Of a stretch of DNA of 64,000 bases, positions 24,528-31,384 are shown one piece after another. The translations under genes and the position numbers were made by a program. Source of the DNA: Myxococcales bacterium. GTDB lineage: Bacteria > Myxococcota_A > Polyangia > Haliangiales > Haliangiaceae. Each line of letters opens with the position of its first letter. Position 1 is the stretch's first letter. The DNA lies in assembly GCA_016794525.1 (NCBI GenBank), contig JAEUJY010000141.1:1-64000 (forward strand), given 5' to 3'. The notes beneath the pieces were generated by a model. It searched no databases and had not been told where the DNA came from. It saw only the letters and a list, made by a program, of their open reading frames with translations.

Positions 24528-25760
24528 TCAGCGCGTCGGCGCCGGCGTCGGCGCGGGGCGGGGCGCCGGCCGCGGGGTCGGCTTGGGCGTCGACGGACGC
24601 GCCGGCGGCTGCATCATCGGCGGCCGCGGGCTGACGGTCGCGGCCTTGGGCTTCGCGCCCAGCAGCACGGCGCTCGCCACGCCGAGGCCGACCACGCCGA
24701 CCGGCAGCACGTCGGACAGCCGGCGGCCCTTGGTGATCACCGTGACCAGGTTGCCCTTCTGCGTCACCGTCGCGGTGAACTTGCCGTCGCCGGTCAGCTC
24801 GTCGACCGCGGCCAGGATCTTGTCCTTGTGCTTGATCGCGTCGTCGATCTCCGACGACGTGCCGGCGTAGCTGGGCAGCGCGGCGACCGCCAGCTCGACC
24901 ATCCCGCGCGGCGACAGGTGGGCGGCGCGCATCAGCTCGATCCAGCCCTCGGACGCCAGCTTGATCCGCGCCGCGAACGCCGCGTCCTTGGCCTGGTACA
25001 CCCAGCCGACGCCGGTGGCGCTGGCGCTGACGATCGCCAGCTGGTGCTGCGCGATCAGATCGCGGCCGAAGCTGGCGTTGACCTGGGCCGCCAGCGCGGT
25101 CGCCGCGGCCGCCGACGGCTTCGACGCCAGCACGAAGAACGGCCGCTGGTCGAGCACCGTCGCGATCTGCGCCCACGCCGAGCCCTTGGCCCGCGGCGCC
25201 GGCTTCCACGCGTCGGCGAGGCGCGGCGCGACCAGGTCGCGCTGCCCGGCCAGGAGCGTGCCGTCCTTGGTGAGGCCGATCAGCATGCCGTCGGGGGTCG
25301 CGCCCGCGACCCGGCCGTCGATCGTCTCGGGCTTGCCGCCCATCGGCTGCACCAGCCGCTGCGGCAGGTCGGCGGCGAACTTGCCGCGCACGACCACGAC
25401 GAAGTCCGGCACGCCGGCGCCGCGCATCCGGGCGAAGCCGGTGAGCGACGTCAGGTCGGCGGTGAGGTCGATGCCGATCAGGTTCTTGACCATCGCGCGC
25501 CCGCCCTCGACCTGGGTCTGGACGGTGCGCAGCCCGGCGGCCAGCTCGGCGTTCTGCTTGATCAGCGGATCGTCGGCCAGCTTCTGCCACGTCGGGTAGT
25601 TGTCGATGAGCGTCGGCTGCAGGTCGACGTGCACCACCACGTCGGCGTCGTCCACCGCGTAGACGAGCGCGGCGTCAGCCGTCGGCGCCTTGGGGTTGGG
25701 CTTGATGGTGAAGCTGGTGAGCGCCATGATCATGGCGAGGATCGGTTCCCACAGGTTCAT
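24528..25760 (-). CDS. Hypothetical protein with proline-rich tail, 410 aa
   Basis: The body of about 340 residues alternates strands and helices (ALVYAVDDADVVVHVDLQPTLI, MVKNLIGIDLTADLTSLTGF, DFVVVVRGKF). It resembles DUF3352-type or surface-localised proteins that monitor variable values, but I cannot name the family. Near the C-terminus a hydrophobic helix (VLPVGVVGLGVASAVLLGA) is followed by a Pro/Thr/Arg-rich tail with repeated TPxPRPAP units. AAGGAG lies 7 nt before the ATG, so this gene uses a normal Shine-Dalgarno. The stop runs straight into compound element B. Confidence 0.6.
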   Translation of the reverse strand: MNLWEPILAMIMALTSFTIKPNPKAPTADAALVYAVDDADVVVHVDLQPTLIDNYPTWQKLADDPLIKQNAELAAGLRTVQTQVEGGRAMVKNLIGIDLTADLTSLTGFARMRGAGVPDFVVVVRGKFAADLPQRLVQPMGGKPETIDGRVAGATPDGMLIGLTKDGTLLAGQRDLVAPRLADAWKPAPRAKGSAWAQIATVLDQRPFFVLASKPSAAAATALAAQVNASFGRDLIAQHQLAIVSASATGVGWVYQAKDAAFAARIKLASEGWIELMRAAHLSPRGMVELAVAALPSYAGTSSEIDDAIKHKDKILAAVDELTGDGKFTATVTQKGNLVTVITKGRRLSDVLPVGVVGLGVASAVLLGAKPKAATVSPRPPMMQPPARPSTPKPTPRPAPRPAPTPAPTR

Positions 25761-25799
25761 CGAGGTCTCCTTGACCGACGGTGTAACACCTCGCCGCGA

Positions 25800-26019
25800 T
25801 CGGATCGATCGAGGAAAAATTGCAACCGCGGTCGTCGATCATTTGCGCCGCCGTCCTCGACGATTTTTTTCCAGCATGTCAAGACTGGTAGCGACGGGCG
25901 ACTTGGCTAGGATGACGAAGCTCGGGCGCTGGGCTCGAGCGAGCGACGACGACGACCGAAACGGCCAGGGGGAATGGCCACCGCCATCACGCGGGGGATT
26001 CTTCCCAGGGGGACTCACG
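25800..26019 (+). promoter_or_regulatory. AT-rich upstream region and leader of the HARE-HTH gene
   Basis: In an otherwise GC-saturated window, 25812-25905 contains GAGGAAAAATTGC, ATCATTTGC and a seven-T tract (25864-25870). TAGGAT (25908-25913) is a plausible -10, leaving a leader of about 100 nt and a GGGGGA ribosome site before ATG 26020. The facing gene starts at 25760, so this region may serve both. The A/T tracts could be a bent or nucleoid-protein binding site. Confidence 0.5.
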
Positions 26020-26361
26020 ATGAGCACGCTAACCGTGGTTGAGGAGATTCTCAGGACCTCGGGCGCGCCGATCTCGGTGCGCGAGATCGTGGAGCGCGCC
26101 GGCGCGCGGCTCCCGAGCAAGTCCAAGACTCCCGACACCGTGGTGGCGCGCGACCTCGCGATGGACATCAAGCGCCAGGGCGACCAGTCGCGCTTCGTGC
26201 GCACCTCGCCCGGCCGCTACACGCTGCGCGAGCTGGTCGCGCCGGCCGCCCCGGTGGCGACCCCGATCGCCGCCACCGCGCTCAAGCAGGAGCGCGCCGC
26301 GACGCTGCCGGCCAAGCGCAGCGACCGCCCGGGCACGTCGACCGCCAGCTCGGCTAGCTGA
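26020..26361 (+). CDS. HARE-HTH (RpoE-delta-like) domain protein, 113 aa
   Basis: Residues 1-70 ([20 protein letters not shown], then [38 protein letters not shown]) match the HARE-HTH winged-helix domain. That domain occurs in RNA polymerase delta, restriction enzymes and chromatin proteins. The remaining 40 residues are a flexible Ala/Thr/Ser tail with basic residues. A stand-alone HARE-HTH protein is likely a small DNA-binding or polymerase-associated regulator. The GGGGGA ribosome site and the AT-rich leader set it apart from its neighbours. The stop is followed after 3 nt by compound element D. Confidence 0.75.
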   Translation: MSTLTVVEEILRTSGAPISVREIVERAGARLPSKSKTPDTVVARDLAMDIKRQGDQSRFVRTSPGRYTLRELVAPAAPVATPIAATALKQERAATLPAKRSDRPGTSTASSAS

Positions 26362-26364
26362 GAG

Positions 26365-26465
26365 GGGCTTTCGCAAAGCCCAGGTGGCGGCAGGTGGCTC
26401 ACCGGCCCGCGTGAACGACCACGGGTCGACGGGGACGTCGACGCCCCCACCCGAAACGCGAGAAT
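26365..26465 (+). repeat. Compound 3'-end element, copy D
   Basis: Hairpin 1 GGGCTTT-CGC-AAAGCCC (26365-26381) starts 3 nt after the stop. After an insert of about 40 nt, hairpin 2 pairs GTCGAC with GTCGAC (26425-26442) inside GGGG...CCCC. The tail CCCACCCGAAACGCGAGA (26444-26461) closes it. The arm sequence differs from copies A and B but the pairing is kept. Confidence 0.7.
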
Positions 26466-26497
26466 CCGCCTCGGGACTTCGGGCGCGTACCCAGCCC

Positions 26498-26797
26498 CTA
26501 CCCGCCGGCGAGCGGCGCCAGCAGGTAGAGCGTGTCGCCGTCGGCCAGCGTGCGGCCGCCGTGCTCGTCGACCGGGCAGCGCTCGCCGTTCCACATCAGC
26601 GTGTGGGCCAGGTGCGGGCTGTGGGCCAGCGCCGCGGCCAGCGGCAGGCGGTAGCGATCGCCGTCGGCGACCAGCTGCGCCAGCGTCGTGCCCGGCGGCA
26701 GCGCGACCCGCTCGTCGACGTCGTACCAACCGTCGCCGATGCGCCCGCGGATCAGCACGTGGACGGTGATCGTGGCCTTGCGCTTGCCGAACCACAT
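26498..26797 (-). CDS. MoaD/ThiS-like sulfur carrier, 99 aa
   Basis: The sequence follows the beta-grasp pattern: [10 protein letters not shown], then [13 protein letters not shown], and it ends [12 protein letters not shown]. The C-terminal Gly-Gly is the site adenylated and thiocarboxylated in MoaD-type carriers. It lies 4 nt downstream of an aldehyde:ferredoxin oxidoreductase gene, a pairing seen for tungsten pterin enzymes. It probably supplies dithiolene sulfur for that enzyme's cofactor. No MoaE, MoeB or other moa gene is in the window. Confidence 0.8.
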   Translation of the reverse strand: MWFGKRKATITVHVLIRGRIGDGWYDVDERVALPPGTTLAQLVADGDRYRLPLAAALAHSPHLAHTLMWNGERCPVDEHGGRTLADGDTLYLLAPLAGG

Positions 26798-26801
26798 CGC
26801 G

Positions 26802-28835
26802 TCAGGCGACGAACTCGCCGAGCAGCTCGGCGATGCCCAGCTCCTGCGCCCGCGCCTTGCTCACCCGCCCGCTGGTGGTGTCCCAGTGCATGTGCCGGTA
26901 GTAGTCGTCGCGCAGGACCGGCAGCGCGACCCGCACGCCCTTGAGCGGGCCGGCGGTGAGGTTGCCGTCGCCCTCGCCCATCATCCGCGGGTGCGCGGTG
27001 AAGTCGCCGGGGCGCAGGCCCTCGCGCCAGTTGAACGCGGCGCGCAGGTTCTGGATCCGCTCGCCCGCGCGCAACAGCTCGGCCTCGTCGATGCCCCAGC
27101 CGGTGACGGTGTTGACCAGCTCGAGCCACGGCAGCCGGCCGGTGAGCATCGTGAACATGCACAGCCCCAGGCCGTTCATCGCCTGGTGCGCGTTCGAGAA
27201 GTGCGCCTGGGCCTGGCCCTTGCCCTTGTCGCTCTTCCACTTCACCTCGACCTCGCCCTTCGGCGCGCCGGCCGGCAGGGAGAAGCCGACGCCGAAGGTC
27301 TCGTTCCACGACGCCGAGCCGGCGGTGTGGCGGCCCGGCGTCGGATCGGCGGTGTAGGTCACGCCCATCAGCGAGGTGAAGCGCGGGTCGTGGTAGGCGG
27401 GCTCGGAGCCGTGGACGTGGACCGCGAACTGCTCGGAGCCCTTGCCGAGGTGCTTGGCCGCGCGCTCGACGCCGTGGGCCAGCCACGCGCCGCAGCCGCT
27501 GCCCTCGCCCATCTTGATCGTCAGCGCCAGCGCCGCGGCGCCGTTGCCCCAGCGCAGGTCGACGCCGTCGAGGTCGTCCTTGGTGAGCAGGCCGCGCTCG
27601 ACCGCCTCGCACACCCAGCCCAGCGTCGCCGACGAGCTCACCGCGTCCATGCCGTAGCGGTTGCACGCGTCGTGGCACGCCGTGACCAGCTCGAGATCGT
27701 CGTTGAGCAGGTTGGCGCCGAAGCCGCAGATCGTCTCGTAGTCGGGGCGGCGCACGTCCTCGAGCCCCTTGTCCTTGACCCGGACGATGCCCTTGCACGG
27801 CATCGGGCAGTCGCCGCACGACAGCTTCTTGGTGACGTACTTGTCGACCTCCTTGCCGTCGAGCTTGTAGCCCTGCTTGCCGAGCGGGAAGTCGCGGCTG
27901 CCGACGCCCTTCCAGTTCATCACCGGCGCGTCGCCGTTCTCGACCGACAGGCTGACCGCGCCGGTGGTGCCGCGATCGGCCCACAGCTGCCGCATCGCCG
28001 CGACCGGCGCCTGGATCTTCATGCCCCGCCGCGGGAACAGCCGGTACAGCCACGCCAGCCACCGCTTGGGCTTGCCCATCCACACGAAGAACCGCATGAA
28101 CACGCCGATCGAGCTCTTGTACTCGTCGGTGATGCGCTTGGCGACCGCCTTCCACTCCTTGGGCTGGGCGATCGGCACCTCGCCCGAGCCGCCCACGACG
28201 ATCGCCTTCAGGTTCTTCGAGCCGTAGATCGCGCCGAAGCCCTGGCGGCCGAACGCGTGGTAGCGGTCGTTCATCACCGAGGCGATGCGCGCCTGGCGCT
28301 CGCCGGCCGGGCCGATCGCGCTGACGCCGACCTCGCGCTTGCCGCCGAACCGGCGCTTGAGCTCGTCGAACACCGGCGGGATCTGCTGGCCCCACAGCTC
28401 GTCGGCGGGCGCGAAGCTGACCTCGTCGTCCTTGATCACCAAGAGCGTCGGCCGCGCCGCCTTGCCGCGCACGACCAGCGCGTCGAAGCCGGCGTGGCGC
28501 AGGTGCGACGCCACCGAGCCGCCCGAGTTGGAGTCGGCCCAGGTGTTGGTCAGCGGCGACTTGCCGACGATCTGGATGCGCCCGGAGAACGGCGTCGCGG
28601 TGCCGGTCAGGAGCCCCGAGCAGATCGCGAAGCACGCCTCGGGGGCGAGCGGATCGGTGCCGGCCGGGTAGTGCTTCCACATCAGCCACGCGCCGAGGCC
28701 GTAGCCGCCGAGGAACTGCTTGTAGACGGCCTCGTCGACCTCCTCGACCCAGTGGCGCTCGGTCGACAGATCGACGTGGAGGACGCGGCCGAGAGAGCCG
28801 AAACGCGAGACGGTCGCCGGTGCGGGGTCGGTCAC
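26802..28835 (-). CDS. Aldehyde:ferredoxin oxidoreductase family (tungsten pterin) enzyme
   Basis: This 677-residue protein has the AOR layout: [10 protein letters not shown] near the N-terminus and the pterin motif [17 protein letters not shown] (about 391-407). The [4Fe-4S] ligands are Cys340, Cys343, Cys347 (CGDCPMPC) and Cys559 (GLGLC), with spacing like P. furiosus AOR. The family oxidises aldehydes, or reduces acids, with ferredoxin. A basic-hydrophobic insert near 245-270 may be a partner or membrane contact. The GTG start follows a CACAAT hexamer by 6 nt. Paired with a MoaD-like carrier. Confidence 0.88.
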   Translation of the reverse strand: MTDPAPATVSRFGSLGRVLHVDLSTERHWVEEVDEAVYKQFLGGYGLGAWLMWKHYPAGTDPLAPEACFAICSGLLTGTATPFSGRIQIVGKSPLTNTWADSNSGGSVASHLRHAGFDALVVRGKAARPTLLVIKDDEVSFAPADELWGQQIPPVFDELKRRFGGKREVGVSAIGPAGERQARIASVMNDRYHAFGRQGFGAIYGSKNLKAIVVGGSGEVPIAQPKEWKAVAKRITDEYKSSIGVFMRFFVWMGKPKRWLAWLYRLFPRRGMKIQAPVAAMRQLWADRGTTGAVSLSVENGDAPVMNWKGVGSRDFPLGKQGYKLDGKEVDKYVTKKLSCGDCPMPCKGIVRVKDKGLEDVRRPDYETICGFGANLLNDDLELVTACHDACNRYGMDAVSSSATLGWVCEAVERGLLTKDDLDGVDLRWGNGAAALALTIKMGEGSGCGAWLAHGVERAAKHLGKGSEQFAVHVHGSEPAYHDPRFTSLMGVTYTADPTPGRHTAGSASWNETFGVGFSLPAGAPKGEVEVKWKSDKGKGQAQAHFSNAHQAMNGLGLCMFTMLTGRLPWLELVNTVTGWGIDEAELLRAGERIQNLRAAFNWREGLRPGDFTAHPRMMGEGDGNLTAGPLKGVRVALPVLRDDYYRHMHWDTTSGRVSKARAQELGIAELLGEFVA

Positions 28836-28841
28836 GCGCCT

Positions 28842-28893
28842 ATTGTGTGCGCTGGTCCGCCGGGTGGGAAGCGGCCACGGTCTGGCATATGCT
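28842..28893. promoter_or_regulatory. Divergent promoters, AOR gene / Gly-rich lipoprotein gene
   Basis: Minus strand: CACAAT (28842-28847) 6 nt before GTG 28835, with TTCCCA 17 bp upstream as a -35. Plus strand: TATGCT (28888-28893) 7 nt before ATG 28901. Neither gene has a Shine-Dalgarno. Confidence 0.45.
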
Positions 28894-28900
28894 GAGCGCC

Positions 28901-30214
28901 ATGTTGCGGTCCGTCCTCGCCTTGTCGCTGCTGTCGGCGGCGGGATGCACGTTCTCGCCGGCCGGCGGCGACGACGGCGTCTGTACGCCGGGCTGCGACG
29001 GCGCCGCCCTCACCACCTGCCCCGGCGGCGCGACCGGCGAGCCGGTGGTCGAGACCTGCGCCGAGGTGTGCGTCGCGTCGCCCGCGCCGCACTGCGGGCG
29101 GTGGATGCCGTCGAACCTCGACGCCGCGGCGCTCGACCCGCTCTTGACCGAGGCCACCGCGTCGCTGGCGCTCGCGCCCGGCGCGGACTACGCGATCAAC
29201 ACCGACACCGGCGCGATCACGGTCGCCGGCACCGGCGTCGCGGTGCCGCGGCTCGGCACCGCGTTCGCGCTGCGCGAGCCCAAGATGGCGGTGCTGGTGG
29301 TGGACGACTTCACGCTGCCGGCCGGCGTCACGCTGACCGGCACCGGCACCCGCGCGCTGATCGTCGTCGCCGAGGGCGACATCGAGCTCGACGGCGTCCT
29401 CGATTTCGGGCCCGGCTGCGTGATCGGCGCCGAGGGCGACACCAAGCGCTGCGCCGGCCCCGGCGGCGGCAACGGCGGCAAGATGGGCACCGTCGCGCAG
29501 GGCTGCGCCGGCGGCCACAACGGCGCCGGCGAGGGCGGCGGCGCCGGCGGCGGCTTCGGCACCAAGGGCGGCCTCGGCGGCCTGGGCTCGAGCGCGGCCA
29601 CCGCCGACGAGCTCGACAACTGCGGCAACACCGCGGCCAACCCGCTGGTGCCGCTGATCGGTGGCAGCGGCGGCGGCGCCGGCGCGATGATGAGCATGGC
29701 CAGCGGCGGCGGCGGCGGCGGCGCGGTGCAGCTGTCGGCGTTCGGGCGGCTGCGGCTGGCCGGGACCGCGACCGATCGCGCGACGATCTACGTCGGCGGC
29801 GCCGGCGGCCAGGGCTCGAGCGGCAACCACGGCGGCGGCGGCGGCGGCGCGGGCGGCGGCATCTTGCTCGAGGGCGCCACCGTCGAGCTGGTCGAGGCGG
29901 CGCTGATCGCCAGCGGCGGCGGCGGCGGCGGCGGGCGCGGCGGGCAGCCCGGCAGCGACGGGCGCTTCGACGGCGGCGTGGCGCCGGGCGGCACCAGCAC
30001 CGGCGGCGCGGGCGACGGCGGCGACGGCGCGGTCAACGCGAGCCCCGCCGAGAACGGCGCGGCGGGCGGCGGCGGCGGCGGCACCGACGGCGGCGGCGGT
30101 GGCGGCGGCGGGCTGGGCCGGATCCGGATCAACACCACGTCGGGTCAGTTCACGGTGCCGACGTCGACGCTGACCCAGGGCGTGCTGTCGACCGGACGCG
30201 TCCCGGGCGTGTGA
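28901..30214 (+). CDS. Glycine-rich surface lipoprotein, 437 aa
   Basis: The start at 28901 is set by TATGCT 7 nt upstream and gives a clean lipoprotein signal ([15 protein letters not shown]). A Cys-rich N-terminal domain of about 60 residues is followed by a region with beta-helix-like strands ([35 protein letters not shown]). Then come some 230 residues of GGxGGxGG-type sequence broken by short valine strands. This is reminiscent of PE_PGRS or polyglycine-helix surface proteins. A wall-facing or adhesive role is possible; nothing catalytic is seen. Confidence 0.65.
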   Translation: MLRSVLALSLLSAAGCTFSPAGGDDGVCTPGCDGAALTTCPGGATGEPVVETCAEVCVASPAPHCGRWMPSNLDAAALDPLLTEATASLALAPGADYAINTDTGAITVAGTGVAVPRLGTAFALREPKMAVLVVDDFTLPAGVTLTGTGTRALIVVAEGDIELDGVLDFGPGCVIGAEGDTKRCAGPGGGNGGKMGTVAQGCAGGHNGAGEGGGAGGGFGTKGGLGGLGSSAATADELDNCGNTAANPLVPLIGGSGGGAGAMMSMASGGGGGGAVQLSAFGRLRLAGTATDRATIYVGGAGGQGSSGNHGGGGGGAGGGILLEGATVELVEAALIASGGGGGGGRGGQPGSDGRFDGGVAPGGTSTGGAGDGGDGAVNASPAENGAAGGGGGGTDGGGGGGGGLGRIRINTTSGQFTVPTSTLTQGVLSTGRVPGV

Positions 30215-30242
30215 TCGGCGCCGCGGCGGCGCGATCAACTCG

Positions 30243-31142
30243 TCACGGCGCGGGCGCGAGCTCGATGCGCGCCGCCTTGCGCAGCGCGGTCAGCGCCTGG
30301 GCCCGCGCGACCTGCGCGGCCTCGTCGCCGAGCCGCAGCTCGATCGCCGGCCGGGCTCGCTCGAAGGTCTGCTCGTCGTCGCGCTGGCGATCGATCACGC
30401 GGATGATCCAGAAGCGCCCGCCGGGCCCGGCGATGACGCCGCTGGTGCCGCCGACCGCGAGCCCCGGCAGCGTCGTCGACCACGCCGGCGGCAGCTGGTT
30501 CCACGCCAGGTAGCCGACGTCCCACGGCGTCGTGCCCGGGGGCGCGTTGAGCACGCGCTGCGCGACCGCCTCGAACGTCGCGCCGCCGGCCAGCTCGGCC
30601 GCCGCCGCCGTGGCCTTGGCGCGATCGCGGAACAAGATCTGCCAGACGTGGACCCGCGTGCGGATCTCGTCGACGTGCTGGTCGTAGAACGCCTGCACCG
30701 CGGCGGGCGTCACCGCCGCGCGCGCCGCGACGTCCTTGTCGAACAGCGACGCCAGCCGCTGGCGCCGCACGCTGGCCAGCTGCGCCTCGAGCTTGGCCTG
30801 CTCCTCCTTGAACCCGGGGTCGGCGTCGAGCCCGAGCGCCACCGCGCGCTGCGCCGCCAGCTCCTGATCGATCAGCCCCGCCAGCACCTGCGCGCGATCG
30901 GGCGCCACGCCGGAGCCGCCGCCGTGCGGGTTCTCGGCGCGCGCCGCGGTCCCCATCGCCAGCGCCAGCTCGGCCGCGCTGATCGCCGCGCCGTTCACGG
31001 TCGCCGGCGCCACCGTCGCGGTGGGCGTGGCGGTCGTCGCAGCCCCACCATGGCTCGCCCATTTCGGCGCCGGCTCGTCACAGCCCGCCGCCATCGCCAC
31101 CACCAGCATCAACGGGATCCCTCGTCTGGTCAGGTCGTGCAC
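30243..31142 (-). CDS. Parvulin-type (PpiC/SurA-like) lipoprotein
   Basis: From the GTG at 31142 the protein is 299 residues with lipobox VAMAAGC. A helical N-terminal region (ATVNGAAISAAELALAMG, then VLAGLIDQELAAQRAVALGL) matches SurA/PrsA chaperone domains. The C-terminal parvulin-like domain contains VHVWQILFRDRAKA, AELAGGATFEAVAQRV, GYLAWNQLPP and GRFWIIRVIDRQ. It probably helps fold exported proteins, and lies next to the decaheme cytochrome gene on the same strand. CAGGTT lies 6 nt before the chosen GTG; the longer frame adds an unlikely basic N-terminus. Confidence 0.75.
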   Translation of the reverse strand: MHDLTRRGIPLMLVVAMAAGCDEPAPKWASHGGAATTATPTATVAPATVNGAAISAAELALAMGTAARAENPHGGGSGVAPDRAQVLAGLIDQELAAQRAVALGLDADPGFKEEQAKLEAQLASVRRQRLASLFDKDVAARAAVTPAAVQAFYDQHVDEIRTRVHVWQILFRDRAKATAAAAELAGGATFEAVAQRVLNAPPGTTPWDVGYLAWNQLPPAWSTTLPGLAVGGTSGVIAGPGGRFWIIRVIDRQRDDEQTFERARPAIELRLGDEAAQVARAQALTALRKAARIELAPAP

Positions 31143-31383
31143 GCCGCCAACCTGCCACGCCGCCACCACGACCGGCAACACCCCCGCCGCCGCCACTCCG
31201 AAACGCAGCGAGGCCGCCTCCCGGCGACCTCGCACTCATTCTTGCCATCCGATCGTGCTGGCTTGCTCCCCATCCTCGCGACACCCGCACGGGGTGCGCG
31301 GGAATCCGGTCCCCGATGTGCGCTCTCGCGTTTCCGGTGGGGGCCCCACGTCTTGTGGGGGAGGGTCTTTGCGAAAGACCCTC
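31143..31383 (-). other. Intergenic region between cytochrome and parvulin genes
   Basis: No gene is seen here. On the minus strand it begins with compound element E directly behind the cytochrome stop, and ends with the CAGGTT (31149-31154) hexamer before the parvulin GTG. The middle, 31250-31310, has a further GC hairpin (GCAC..GGTGC). Confidence 0.5.
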
Positions 31384-31384
31384 C
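31318..31384 (-). repeat. Compound 3'-end double-hairpin element, copy E
   Basis: Hairpin 1 pairs GGAGGGTCTTT (31360-31370) with AAAGACCCTCC (31374-31384); its outer base is part of the cytochrome stop codon. Hairpin 2 pairs CCCCAC (31344-31349) with GTGGGG (31355-31360). The minus-strand tail reads CCCCCACCGGAAACGCGAGA. The stem sequence differs from copies A and B with pairing maintained. Confidence 0.78.

Noticed and set aside
28795-28812. CCGAAACGCGAGA, the tail of the 3' element, inside the AOR gene's 5' end
   Set aside because: It encodes VSRFG in frame and has no hairpins beside it; probably chance.
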